Positions 48,832 through 58,883 of a stretch of 64,000 nt of DNA are shown here, one piece after another. The notes below the pieces were generated by a model. It searched no databases. It was not told where the DNA came from and worked only from the letters and a program-made list of their open reading frames with translations. The number at the start of each line of letters is the position of its first letter. Within the stretch, counting starts at the first letter, position 1. The position numbers and the translations under genes are program-made. The DNA comes from Angiostrongylus vasorum (Eukaryota > Nematoda > Chromadorea > Rhabditida > Metastrongylidae), in the NCBI GenBank assembly GCA_018806985.1, contig JADANN010000408.1, positions 186,001 to 250,000 of the forward strand, written 5' to 3'.

Positions 48832-49108
48832 GGGGCTGGGCACGCGTGGCGCAGTGGTCGGTGGTGCCCTGCAACACTCGGAATCGATCCCCGCGCCTAT
48901 GGCCCACCAAGCCTTCCATCCCTCTGAGGTCGGCAAATTGGTACCAGACTTGTTCGGGAGTATAGCGGCACTGGCTTGATACATTGGTAGGCCACCACTA
49001 GTCATTGTAAAGGCCAGATATGCATTCATCACTTCTAAACGATGCTTAATGAAGTCGAATGTATGGCGCAGCCCTCAGCGTTTGATCAACGCAGACAGCT
49101 TTTTTTTT
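48832..49108 (+). repeat. tRNA-derived SINE, family B, best-preserved head
   Basis: The A box TGGCGCAGTGG (48847-48857) matches tRNA consensus, and the B box is GGAATCGATCC (48880-48890). Body landmarks TTCCATCCCTCTGAGGTCGG, AAATTGGTACCAGACTTG, CATTGTAAAGGCCAGATATG and GATGCTTAATGAAGTCGAAT precede the end GATCAACGCAGACAGC and a T-run (a possible Pol III terminator). Confidence 0.9.
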
Positions 49109-50023
49109 AGTTTTAATTTTTTACAAGCGATTTTCATGTTACTAGTTGGAAATTGGAACTGATTTTTCGTATAAGTAAATAGCGATCGTTCTAGTTGACG
49201 ACTTATGCAAAACTATAGTAATTCTTAGCTTCGAACCTCTAAAGCTTTACCATGAAAATGTAAGAACCAGGAAAATTTTTTCTTCGAGTTTTCTCCACCT
49301 CTAGGCACTCTGGTCACATTTTCAAAGTTCGTTGAAAACTTCAACAACGGTTAACATTTGGCTGGCTAATCACTATTGCAGGTGCTTCTTCGACTGAAGG
49401 AGCATTACACTTCTTGATCATCACCGCACTAGAGGTCTATTTGCCATCGATGTCCAGATCATAGTAGATACATACAGTTGAAATGAAAACGACGAACACT
49501 AATGTGGGAGGTCTCTCAACCAATTTAAGAGTTTTAACTGAAAAATTTCGAGAGCGAATTCTTGTGATCTTCTGAGTTGGGGTTCATGCTCATTTATGCT
49601 TCAAGCCTCAATAGCTTTTCCTCTTCGGTCTCATTGGCTATCCATGAAGGTAGTCGAGTTCATGTGTTGTCGATCTCTGGTTACGGAGAAACGATTTCAT
49701 CTTCTGTGCTCAGTGACATGTTGAATATCGGTTGGTAGCGGTTTTTTCTGGAAACCTGGCATAGCCGAGGTGTGATTCCTTCGAATAGTATAGATAGATT
49801 TACGACCGTGGAAAAACAAGGACATGATGATCGTCTAGATAAAACTACCTATTGATCCTCCGTGGCCATTTTTTTAAGCTGTGCCACTCGTCATTATGCA
49901 AAATGTCTACCTACACCTTTGTACTTGGTGTTTTTTTAAACAAATATCAACGATTTAAGTAAGACTTGCCATGCTCCTCTTCATCAAAGATCACCTAGTT
50001 GTTCAGTTGATCAGCCATGACCC
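49109..50023. other. Intergenic stretch, nothing recognised
   Basis: No supported exon or repeat family. Confidence 0.5.
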
Positions 50024-50298
50024 ATGGTAAACATCTTGGTACTTACTTGATACTTGAATGGCCCGTCCTCACTTGTTGTGCCGGCCTCGGCATAATCTCT
50101 ATTTTTCGGAGACTTGCTGGTTAAGCCATTGTGGTTCCCTGGAATCCCAAAGTCAGCTTGGCCAAAGTCTGCGCAGGTCTTCATCACCACAGGCAGTCGC
50201 AGCGGACGAAGCCCCCCCACTGTACATCGCAATCCGACACCCAGGAACACCTAAGCAGCCACGATGAAGCGTAAACCGTTGCGACGATGGTGAACATC
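50024..50298 (-). repeat. SINE-like element, family A, copy 6, internally deleted
   Basis: The tail (complement of the ACTTGAATGGCCCGTCCTCA region) and head (complement of CCGACACCCAGGAACACCTA) are both present, but about 110 bp of the core is missing between roughly 50198 and 50204. Near-identical 12-base direct repeats ATGGTAAACATC (50024-50035) and ATGGTGAACATC (50287-50298) flank it. Confidence 0.9.
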
Positions 50299-51295
50299 AC
50301 AACTTCAAAACAAAAGGGGAAATACAAAAAACTAGCACAACATATTAAACAATTATAGATATTAATTTCTTCAGTGCTTTGGTGTATTATGCCTTGTAAA
50401 CAGCAATTTCGAGCAAGATATTACGATGCTTTACTGGATTATATGGATTATACAACAAGGAATTTATGGCAGGAAGAGGGGGCATTTAAAATGACATTTA
50501 CTCGAGTACGTTCATTTTCACAAAAATTCCGACAATAGCAGCATTACTTCCACTTTAAGCCATTGTTCTTGACGGATCAATAGGTCGATAATCGATTCAT
50601 TTACATCGCGATGAAACATAAACCACTTTTATTAACTAGTAGTCGTGTGATCTGTTAGCTACTTCGTTTTGTTTCTTAAAGATGAAAGGCCATTTCATTG
50701 GAACAGGAGTTTGAGGCGCAGAACATGAGTTTGAAGTGCAAACTATTTCACAAAATAAATATGATGACTCTATGTGAATTGAAGCACCGAAAGAAATCCT
50801 GTTTTTTGGTCAGTTCTCCCGCTCATATCCTGATCTATACTACGTATAACACTAAATGGAAGTGAGTTTAACCTGCGCAAACGTGCACAGAGCCAAAAAA
50901 ACTACCGTTGTTCCTACCAGAAAGCATCTAAATAAGAAATCTGAGTGTGCAGTAATGGAAGGAGCTGGTCTTTTATAGTACTATATAGAAAAAAGTTACA
51001 ATCTAGAGAGAGAGTTCAAAGATCAGACTGCCATCTATTAGCACCCCTTCCACGAAATTGTGTTCCAAGGACACACCGACCTTTTCGTATCGTTTTCATC
51101 TAAAGCGCTGAAGAAAGATTTGCTGGCTTTTTACAAAGCTGGTGCTGACGGTCTACTTGACCACTTAGACTGTAACGAATCCTCTCATCCAATTTAATCC
51201 ACTTTTGCGATAACTACTACATGAGCTCTCAGTATTCTTAATGCATCATTACGTCTGGTTTCAATCGTTGAACCCGGATTACGATGAGCTTGTGT
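50299..51295. other. Intergenic stretch, nothing recognised
   Basis: AT-rich DNA without supported features. Confidence 0.5.
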
Positions 51296-51570
51296 GGCTT
51301 TTAAAGCGTATGTAGCGCATTAGTTAAAGATGCATTGCAATGCTCACGTGGTCGCTGGCTCGATTATTACCAGGACTAACAAACTCTTCCATCCGTCCGA
51401 GTTGGTAGTGGACTTGTCCATTAAGACAGGAACACTACGTAAATCGTTAAGGGTTCGCTAGTAAATTTATGGGTTAAATATGCACCTATCACTACTGGGA
51501 CATCACGAATTGGGTCGAATGCATGGCGCATCCCTCAGGAATTGCTTTTTCGCCGAAAGCGTAATCGTTC
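51296..51570 (+). repeat. SINE family B, eroded copy
   Basis: A-box-like TGTAGCGCATTAG (51311-51323), a weak B-box position near 51356-51366 (TGGCTCGATTATTACC), body TTCCATCCGTCCGAGTTGGT, and a well-kept end GGTCGAATGCATGGCGCATC, CCTCAGGAATTG. Confidence 0.7.
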
Positions 51571-51897
51571 CGCGCTTTGCACCTGCTCCAGGATGTAGCA
51601 GATTCAACGACGACGGCGATAGCGATCGTTATAGGTTATCGTCACTGCATCTGCGCTGTTCATTGCCGTGTCTGTAAACGTGAAGCGGCGACTGAACCGT
51701 CCAATACATTCGACAAACGCGACGGCTAATTCGTCGAGGTAAATCGTACCTCTCTTAACTTTGTGAATGATTTTTTCACTCTTCATTAGCGTTTTCCTTT
51801 CTCGTTTTACTTTTAGATCTCGGGGTTTTTTTAACCCACGATTACCAATCATTACGACGTTTTACGCAGTTACAACATAGTTTGTTTGATCTCGAAG
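51571..51897. other. Moderately GC-rich block of unknown role
   Basis: An 82-codon minus-strand frame (51604-51852; ...YLDELAVAFVECIGRFSRRF...) and a plus-strand frame overlap here. Neither has clear boundaries or motifs. Confidence 0.25.
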
Positions 51898-51920
51898 CCG
51901 ATCGATATATTATCGATCGG
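51898..51920. repeat. Perfect 10-bp-arm palindrome
   Basis: CCGATCGATA and TATCGATCGG arms are separated by TAT. This is a strong small hairpin or a dimeric binding-site-like element with no obvious partner. Confidence 0.85.
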
Positions 51921-52372
51921 TGGCAGGGATGACACGATGCGAAAATTTAACAAACAAATGTTGTGCAGCACCCAAACGCTGAAATGGCGATTTTCGAGAA
52001 CTGTTATGAACTTGCCGAAAAAAACTGAATGGGTGAGTCTTTCTCCAAAATTTCTGTAGTTGATGAATTTTGTGGAAGTAGTCCTGGAAAAATCACCTGG
52101 AACAGGGGAAAAAAAAATTTATGAAGCAACAAAGACTCTCATGAATCGATACAAGTAATTTTTACACAGCACTACGAAGTTGTTCTTCCTCAATCGATAA
52201 CCATCACTTTAACACTGGAGATATTTCGTACTACAATGTTTTAGAGCGGAACAATGTTCTTTTACGCATTTGAGCAGTTTACAAAGCAAACATCGCCGCT
52301 ATATAAATAAATTCAGGAAATCTCGTACTATTGGTCGTATATCTAGCCGTATTAGAATTTAAAAAACACTTT
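51921..52372. other. Intergenic stretch, nothing recognised
   Basis: No supported feature. Confidence 0.5.
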
Positions 52373-52772
52373 TGTTGATTATCCACTCAACGGTTCATCG
52401 CCCCATCGTTGTGGGAAAGGTGTTCCTGGGTATCGGGCTGCGAAGTGCAGCAAGGGAATTCGCCCCCCCCCCTCCCCCGGAGTCTGGCGTCTCCATCAGG
52501 AAGCCCAGCTAAGAGTAAACCAATACCAGGATCTGTCACCATCCTGGTAAAAAAACTAGTCAAGTGGTGGCAAATTTCCCTCTGATCCACAAGGGTGGCC
52601 ACTGTTGTGATGGTGACGATCTCCGGCAGACATTGACTGGCCTGACCTCGGGACTCCAGGAAAGCACAATGGCTAAACCAACGGAACTCTGAAAAGTGGA
52701 AATTTTGCTGGCGAACGTACAAGCATTGAAGACGGGCCATCCAAGTATCCAAGTAGACTTACTGATTATGGA
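52373..52772 (+). repeat. SINE-like element, family A, copy 7
   Basis: Full length from the CTCAACGGTTCATCGCCCCA head (52386) to the GAAGACGGGCCATCCAAGTA tail ending ATCCAAGTAG (52756). A run of about ten C residues interrupts the B-box-like region. TGATTAT is shared by both flanks and could be a short target-site duplication. Confidence 0.9.
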
Positions 52773-53142
52773 ACTGAACCTACAAATTATGGTACTTTTC
52801 TCTAAGGCCTTTACTTAGTTGAATAGCGAAGGTGTCTTTCCGTGTTTGTGTATTTATTTTTTAGGTTATTTTCTTTTTTTTCTCAACTCAACAAAGAAAA
52901 AAGCCGACTGTGTCTTACCAAATAGGACGTTTCCATAGCATTATAATAAAACCCACAAGGATTGAATATTCAGCTGACCTAGAGAAAGACTTTAACCCCA
53001 GAGCATTTATTCACAGCGTTCAATTATGTGTTTTGTTCTCTATAGATCCATTATTTTGAATTTTTGTTTCGCAGATATAAAAAGAACACTTTAAAAAAAT
53101 TCGATGCTTTTGTTTCTCATAATCACTCATCTAATTGCTAAA
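52773..53142. other. Intergenic stretch, nothing recognised
   Basis: AT-rich DNA without supported features. Confidence 0.5.
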
Positions 53143-53362
53143 AAGCTCTAAAAAAGCTCTGAGAGACAGACGAAACAAAAGACCTGCATGGTCTGGTGGC
53201 GAACGCGTTAGCCCCCGGAAAGGGTAATAACGCGTTCATTCCCCACCGTGAGCACCTGCGGTCCGGAGTTTTGCAAATATCTCAGCATCATTGTTGCAGA
53301 GTCACACATAATAACCCGCCATGAAAAATTGTAATAGGCAGCAAAAAAAAGTTAACATTGAG
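53143..53362 (+). repeat. tRNA-derived SINE-like element, family D
   Basis: A well-preserved copy: GCATGGTCTGGTGGCGAACG (A-box region, about 53187), CGTTAGCCCCCGGAAAGGGT, GCGTTCATTCCCCACC (B-box region, about 53232), then GGTCCGGAGTTTTGCAAATA, TCTCAGCATCATTGT and the end AATAGGCAGCAAAAAAAAGT. Confidence 0.85.
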
Positions 53363-53439
53363 CTCTAAAAAAGTTTAATGAGGAACCAAATTGGGCGTGG
53401 CTTTGATTACACACTGCCATTATATAACAGCTTTCCACC
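53363..53439. other. Short spacer
   Basis: Spacer between family D and a diverged family A copy, with no feature seen. Confidence 0.5.
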
Positions 53440-53625
53440 TACTTTGCCAGTTATTACCACCTCATCTTGGATGAATGCTCCCAGTGGTTGAGCTGAGATG
53501 TAGAGCTGGTGCTTTGATCCACACTATGGTCTCCTAAGCATAAAAGGAGTTTAACATTTCTAATTTGAAATCTACAACTAACAGCAAACGATGAGCACTG
53601 CCATCCTGAAAACAACTTAATCACT
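53440..53625 (+). repeat. SINE-like element, family A, old 3'-truncated copy
   Basis: The 5' half of family A is recognisable with many changes: a TTACCACCTCATCTTGGATG head, GAGCTGAGATGTAGAGCTGG, GGTCTCCTAAGCATAAAAGG, then CTGCCATCCTG as the counterpart of CACCGTCCTGG. No RTE-like tail follows. Confidence 0.5.
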
Positions 53626-53924
53626 GGCTGGTAAGTAGTGAATACTTGGGAAGCTCCTGCTGTGGCTTCCACGCATCCATCAGAAAGAGCAACTTATTGC
53701 TCAGCTATCGAATCACCTGTCAAATGTAAATTGTGTTCGAGCTTTCGTGATTCTTTATTTACAGATATTTCGAATAGCTGTCGTAGTATTTTTGTGTGTT
53801 TTGTGGATTTGCCTGGTATCAACGAACTATCAATATCTGGGCGTTGAAGAATATTGGCGATACATTCCTACAAAAAAGACATAGGTAAGGCTTTGATTAA
53901 TCACATTAACACTAGGTAGGCCCT
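53626..53924. other. Intergenic stretch, nothing recognised
   Basis: No supported feature. Confidence 0.5.
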
Positions 53925-54055
53925 TGCACAGCTTTTTCCAAGCTAGAAAGAATAAAGAACATTGTTTGCATGTGGCGAAGGATCGAACTAACGAACATGC
54001 GTGTGTTGCAGGACATTTCTGACCGTTGCGCAGCTCACTTCCCACCATATTTTCC
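53925..54055 (-). repeat. tRNA-like SINE head (family B-like), truncated
   Basis: On the minus strand an A-box-like AGCTGCGCAACGG (complement of about 54028-54042) and a B box GTTCGATCC (complement of about 53982-53992) are tRNA-spaced. The distal body is short and weakly matched. Confidence 0.55.
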
Positions 54056-55013
54056 ATCTGAAATTGCTTTATGAGAAAAGCATTTAATTATCCTTTAACC
54101 CTTTGCGACGGTGTGACCTTTATAGGAGTTATGTAATGCGGAAATAGTGGTCGCATACGGGTTTGATCAACTTATCTCAACTCTCAGCCGAATTAGAATC
54201 TACAGATCTTTTTTTTTACAGAGTACTCATTATTTTAATCCATGGAGACAAATTTCTGATTTTCAGAGCCCAAAAAACTTGTTTCTTCCAGTTTTTTCTC
54301 AAAGACTCATATTTTGAAAGTGGACGCAACTGAATAAGCTGGGTTCCGTCAAGTTTGACAAGTTTGACTGCATGATGTTTTCACAGGAATCATTTATGTC
54401 TGCAGCTGCTGATGTTGCGTTGGAAACTTTAAAAACCCAAAATAACGTCTTCGATTTCTTGAAAGCTTCATTCCTAAACATATTTAAAATTGATACGAGA
54501 TTTTATGAGGATTATATGTGTGACTAAGGCTATAGAATAAGGTCTTTTCCATAGATCCATGAGATTCTGAATTCGTGACGCAATCCAGTACTTGAGAAAT
54601 TATGGTCAGTCATTGGAAAACCTCGCGAAAGGGTTAAATGACCGTGGAAGAAGAAGATATGGGACAGACAAACCCTGGCTGACTGGTTGGGTGTGTTGTG
54701 AGTAGGAGCGGAACGAAAAAAAAAGCCGTCATGAGGATGAAAGCAGGGTAGGGCACCACCCCTTTTCCAATATCTAGAGTTCTGTTCTTCCTTTCATAGT
54801 GATGAAAGAGCTATTTTAAAAGTGCAGATCTCAAAAAAAAAGGGAAGAAATATTGTACTAGCAGATGCTAGTGAAGCGCTCTGACTCAGTTTTCGCTGTA
54901 TGCGATTCCGAGTTTGATGACGACCAAATCATTATTTATCACTAATGACGCTTTTTTTTATTTATTTTCTTTATTGACGATATGATGTACGATGAGCATT
55001 GTGCTTCACAAAG
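54056..55013. other. Intergenic stretch, nothing recognised
   Basis: AT-rich, with short ORFs only. Confidence 0.5.
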
Positions 55014-55418
55014 AAAACCAATTACTTGGTACTTGGCACTTGAATGGTCCGTCCTCATTGGTTGTGCGGGCCCTGGCGAAATCCCACTTTTTTCGGAGTT
55101 TTGCTGGTTCCCTGGAATCCCGAAGTCAGCCTGGCCAAAGTCTGCCCCCAGGTCATCATCACCTCAGGCCGTCGCCGCCTTTGTGGATCAGAGCGAGATC
55201 AGCCACAACGCGACTAGTTTGGTTTCAGGACAGTGGTGAATCCTGGTATTGGTTTTCTGTCAGCTGGGCTTCCTGATGGAAACGTTGGACTCCTTCTCAG
55301 CTTCGGAGACCCTGTCAGGGAGATCAATCACCCGTTGTACATCGCAGCCCGACACCCAGGAACACCTCGCAGCCACGATGAGGCTGTAAAACTTTTGGGG
55401 AAAACAAAACCAATTACT
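55014..55418 (-). repeat. SINE-like element, family A, copy 8, with perfect 13-bp target-site duplication
   Basis: A full-length minus-strand copy. Perfect direct repeats AAAACCAATTACT at 55014-55026 and 55406-55418 bound it exactly. The tail at the left reads as short repeats of the ACTTGGTACTTGGCACTTG type. The head at the right includes the complement of CCGACACCCAGGAACACCTC. Confidence 0.95.
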
Positions 55419-55974
55419 GACTAAAAAATTCTCGTCCATTTCAGGAACACGCCAAATCATTCTTGGCGTATTCAAACGACAGAGAAACGAGCAAAATGTT
55501 GATGGAAAATTTGCGGTAGGCGTTTCTGGGCTAAGATATTTTTTTCCAAATGCTTGCAGTTTGACAAAATTATTAAACATCTCATAGGTTGACTGTATTA
55601 TTAAAAAAAGTTTCGCTTTACAACTGAGTATTTTCTCAAGTGTAGCAGGAATTTTTTGCATTTTACACTTTAGGTGTTGCATTTCCTAGCAGATGGGAGA
55701 ATGGAACATCCTCTGTATTGCTTTTCAAAGCAGTCTGATGGAGAATATTTGGGTAAGCCTGCTTGAGTAGATTAATAATTATGAAAAATCGTGAGAAGAG
55801 GAGTCACTATAATTTTAATTTGATCGCTGATATGACCGAGCAACGATTTGCTTCTGTGGAAGCTCAGAAGCTGTACTAAAGTATTCCCCAGTCTTTATTG
55901 CTTGTCAGTGTTGACTGTTGTTGCAAAGACGAAAGCAGTGACTCCTAGCATTAGCATTTAGCTGCGATCTCGGA
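55419..55974. other. Intergenic stretch, nothing recognised
   Basis: No supported exon; the overlapping minus ORF ends inside family A copy 8. Confidence 0.45.
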
Positions 55975-56087
55975 TGAAAGTGTTGAAGTTCTCAGCTAGA
56001 AACGATCCACTGCGTGATGAACCCTCGTTGTACGTCGTAATTCGACATTCAGCAACACCGTTTCATTGTGAACCACTATTGGGGCTA
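55975..56087 (-). repeat. SINE-like element, family A, old 5' fragment
   Basis: It contains counterparts of the GTTGTACATCGCAGTCCGAC, ACCCAGGAACACC and GATGAGGCGGTGAACC landmarks in diverged form (for example CGTTGTACGTCGTAATTCGA). Only the 5' third of the element is present. Confidence 0.55.
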
Positions 56088-56672
56088 CGGCAAATTTCAG
56101 CAATTTTTCACAAAAGTAAACCTTACCATGTGTAAAAAACGAACCATTAGCGTACTAGCGTACGGCCAGATTGCCATTTTTTAACACTCTTGCGACGAAT
56201 GATCTCTATCGTGTCAAAATAAAGTTGCGAAATTGGGCGATATGACACCTATAGGTGTCATTTTGTAATTTCCTTTCCTGTGGTTTGTTTCCTTGCACAG
56301 GAATTTCTTCCCAGTCTTCTTACAATCAATCGGTAGCATATCCAACCACGATGTTATGGTATGTGTCTTAGCAGGATGTCTTCTTAACAAATTCTCCCTT
56401 AATTCCACATTTTATGGCGAGAAACTATTGTTGCTGAAGAGAGCATGCGGGTTGGAGAGTGTGGCCAGTGAAGAGGCGCAGAAAGCCCTTGCCTCAAAGA
56501 AATGGCATCGTGTGCGGTGCACACCATCATTTTTTGACAAGCAATTCGTTATTTTCTAATTTTCAATTGCTGTGATGACGTTTTGGTAGTGTATGGAACA
56601 GGATGATATCGAAACCAAAAGACTTACCTTGTAATAAGCTTTGTAGAATTTATACTCTGTTGAATGTTGACG
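56088..56672. other. Intergenic stretch with one unassigned ORF
   Basis: An 88-codon plus-strand ORF (56293-56559) has a protein-like second half (RACGLESVASEEAQKALASK), but the opposite strand is also open and no splice boundary or family is recognised. Confidence 0.3.
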
Positions 56673-57093
56673 GTAATATGGTTCTCAAATCCGACACCCA
56701 GGAACACCTCCCAACGGTTTACCGCCTCATCGTGGCTGGGAGCTGTACCTGGGTGTCGGACTGCGATGTACAGCGGGGGAATCGTTCCCTCGCCAGTGTC
56801 TCCCAAGCTGAGATGGAGTCCGGCGTTTCCATCAGGAAACCTAACTAAGAGTAAACCAATACCAGTATTCACCACCGTCCTGGTATCAAAGTCAAATCTA
56901 CCGCTGATCCACAAGGGCTGCGACTGCCTGTGGTGGTGAAGACCTGGGGCAGGCTTTGGTCACGCTGACCTCGGGATTCCAGGGAACCGCAATGGCTTAA
57001 CCAGCAAATCTCCGAAAAATGGTGATTATGTTGGGGCTCGCACAAACGGTGAGGACGAGCCGTTCAAGTATCAGGTAAGTAAGTAATATGATT
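56673..57093 (+). repeat. SINE-like element, family A, copy 9, with inverted 5' extension
   Basis: Near-identical 11-base direct repeats GTAATATGGTT (56673-56683) and GTAATATGATT (57083-57093) bound the insertion. The first part (CCGACACCCAGGAACACCTC, from 56691) is the reverse complement of the element's own head that follows (to about 56761), so the 5' end forms a long foldback. The remainder is a normal full-length copy ending in AAGTATCAGGTAAGTAAG. Confidence 0.93.
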
Positions 57094-57539
57094 GTATAGT
57101 GCACTAGCGTTTTTTTTCTTTACACGCAAAAGTTGTGAATTCATCAAAAACGTGGGCGGATATATAGAAGAACATGAAGCATAAATAGGATAATAGAGGC
57201 GCAAAAATTCCTTCGGAACGCAGCGAATAAACTGTTTATGAAGAGGAAATCACAGGAAAGGAAAGCGGAGCTACATAAAAACTTCCCGAAGTGGCCGGTG
57301 TAACATCCAAAGGTGTCAAGGGGTACAGCGAAAAATTAGGCGTCGTCCACTCCGTCACAAAACTGAGATTAGGTGTCATAACCGAGAGTGTGAGGAACTT
57401 CAATGACATGGAATATTCCTGCATCGTCAAGTGAAATGAATCAGTGGTAGGGTGCTTTTCGACTGGGTTTTTTTCCAACATGACAGCTCATGATACATAA
57501 TTGCGCTTAACTCGGTTTGTCAGAAGTTTTGAACCTCTT
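57094..57539. other. Intergenic stretch, nothing recognised
   Basis: Short ORFs only. Confidence 0.5.
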
Positions 57540-57705
57540 TCAGATAGCCACGGAGATGCTGAGATATTTACAAAACTCCGGACCGCAGGAGTCGGCGGTG
57601 GAGATTGAAGTCGTTGTTGCCCTTTATTGGGGGATAACGTGTTTACCACCACACCATGCGGTCTATTCGTGTTTCGCCTTTCTCTTAGACGTGTTTTAAC
57701 CTATA
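57540..57705 (-). repeat. SINE family D, cluster copy 1
   Basis: A minus-strand copy: the complement of GAGATGCTGAGATATTTACA, AAACTCCGGACCGCAGGAGT and ACCACCACACCATGCGGTCT. It begins a five-copy cluster. Confidence 0.75.
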
Positions 57706-57714
57706 AGTGAACCT

Positions 57715-57860
57715 CTGTGTGGTGGTGAACACGTTAGCCCCCGAAAAGGGTATTAATGGGTTCCACCCCCACCAGAGACACATGAGGGTCGGCGTTTTGC
57801 AAAAACCTCAGCATCAATGTTGACTTATTATTTACAGCTTATTATAATTTTTCATGGCTC
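57715..57860 (+). repeat. SINE family D, cluster copy 2
   Basis: A plus-strand copy: TGTGTGGTGGTGAACACGTT, AGCCCCCGAAAAGGGTATTA, TTTTGCAAAAACCTCAGCAT. It lies head to head with cluster copy 1. Confidence 0.75.
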
Positions 57861-58084
57861 AGTATTAGGTGTGAAACGACCACATTGATGGTGAGATATT
57901 AGCAAAACTTCGGATCGCAGATGTCTGTGATGAGGAACGAACGCGCTATTACCCTTTCGGGGACTAACGCGTTCACCACCACACCATGCGGGTCCTTCGT
58001 TTCGCCTGTCTCTCAGCTATTTCTATCGATCAGCGCCATGAGCAATCACCCGTCAACGGGATTGATCTAAAGAGTCAGATTTGG
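57861..58084 (-). repeat. SINE family D, cluster copy 3
   Basis: A minus-strand copy: the complement of GATATTAGCAAAACTTCGGA, CGCTATTACCCTTTCGGGGA, CACCACACCATGCGGGTCCT and CGTTTCGCCTGTCTCTCAGC, extending through the GAGCAATCACCCGTCAACGG block that matches the distal extension seen elsewhere. Confidence 0.75.
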
Positions 58085-58405
58085 CTTATCGATAGAACTA
58101 GCTGAGATACAGGCGAAACGAAAGACCCGCATGGTGTTGTGGTGAACGCGTTAGCCCCCGGAAACGGTGGTAGCGCATTCGTTCCTCATCGCAAACACCT
58201 GCGATCCGGAATTTTGCAAATATCTATGCATCATTTTGGTTGTTTCACACGCAGTACCTTCGATGAAAAATGATAATAGGCAGTAAATAAAAAAGTTAAC
58301 ATTGTGATTTCGACTACAGCCGCAGCTTAACTGGGTTCGTTGCCGATTTGAGCTCCCTAGATAAATGCCGCTGATGAGTGATTGCTGGTGGCCCTGATGG
58401 ATAGC
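58085..58405 (+). repeat. SINE family D, cluster copy 4 (long form)
   Basis: A plus-strand copy starting GCTGAGATACAGGCGAAACG, then GCATGGTGTTGTGGTGAACG, CGTTAGCCCCCGGAAACGGT, the AATAGGCAGTAAATAAAAAA end, and a distal extension GCCGCAGCTTAACTGGGTTC ... GATGAGTGATTGCTGGTGGC. It is inverted relative to cluster copy 3, so the two can pair. Confidence 0.8.
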
Positions 58406-58608
58406 ACTAGCTGAGAGCCAGGCGAAACGAAGAACGAAGCGCGTTAGCCCTCGAAAAGGGTAATAGCGCGTTCGTTCCTCATCGCAGACATCTGGGTTCC
58501 GGAGTTTTTCAAATATCTCAACATCAGTGTTGCTATCTCAGCATCGTTGTGGTTATATTTCACATCATACTTTGCCATGAAAAACCAATAGGCAGTAAAT
58601 AAAAAATG
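58406..58608 (+). repeat. SINE family D, cluster copy 5
   Basis: A plus-strand copy lacking part of the tRNA-like head: GCCAGGCGAAACGAAGAACG, GCGCGTTAGCCCTCGAAAAG, GCGCGTTCGTTCCTCATCGC, then AATAGGCAGTAAATAAAAAA. The 'atctcaacatcagtgttgct' block is locally duplicated. Confidence 0.8.
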
Positions 58609-58883
58609 ATTACTTTTCATATACTTACTCTTAATGGTGGTTTCGGGAAATACTTAGCAACTTCTCAGCATAAACGGATTCTGAACTGCACATCTTACTT
58701 GGATACTTGGACGGTCCGTCTTCACGAGCTGTACGGACCCCAGCACATATACCATTCGTTCCTTTCTCTCGCAATCGTAGTCCATGGTGGTGGTCGGTCT
58801 TGTTCGAGCATGTTAGCGCTTGCGAGTCTCGTACCGTGATCTGTAAAACAACTGCAGCTGCGGGTACAGCTGATTAACTTTGT

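Noticed and set aside
48847..48890. Possible functional tRNA gene at the family B head
   Set aside because: The same head and a long shared body occur in at least ten other copies, and the tRNA stems are not complete.
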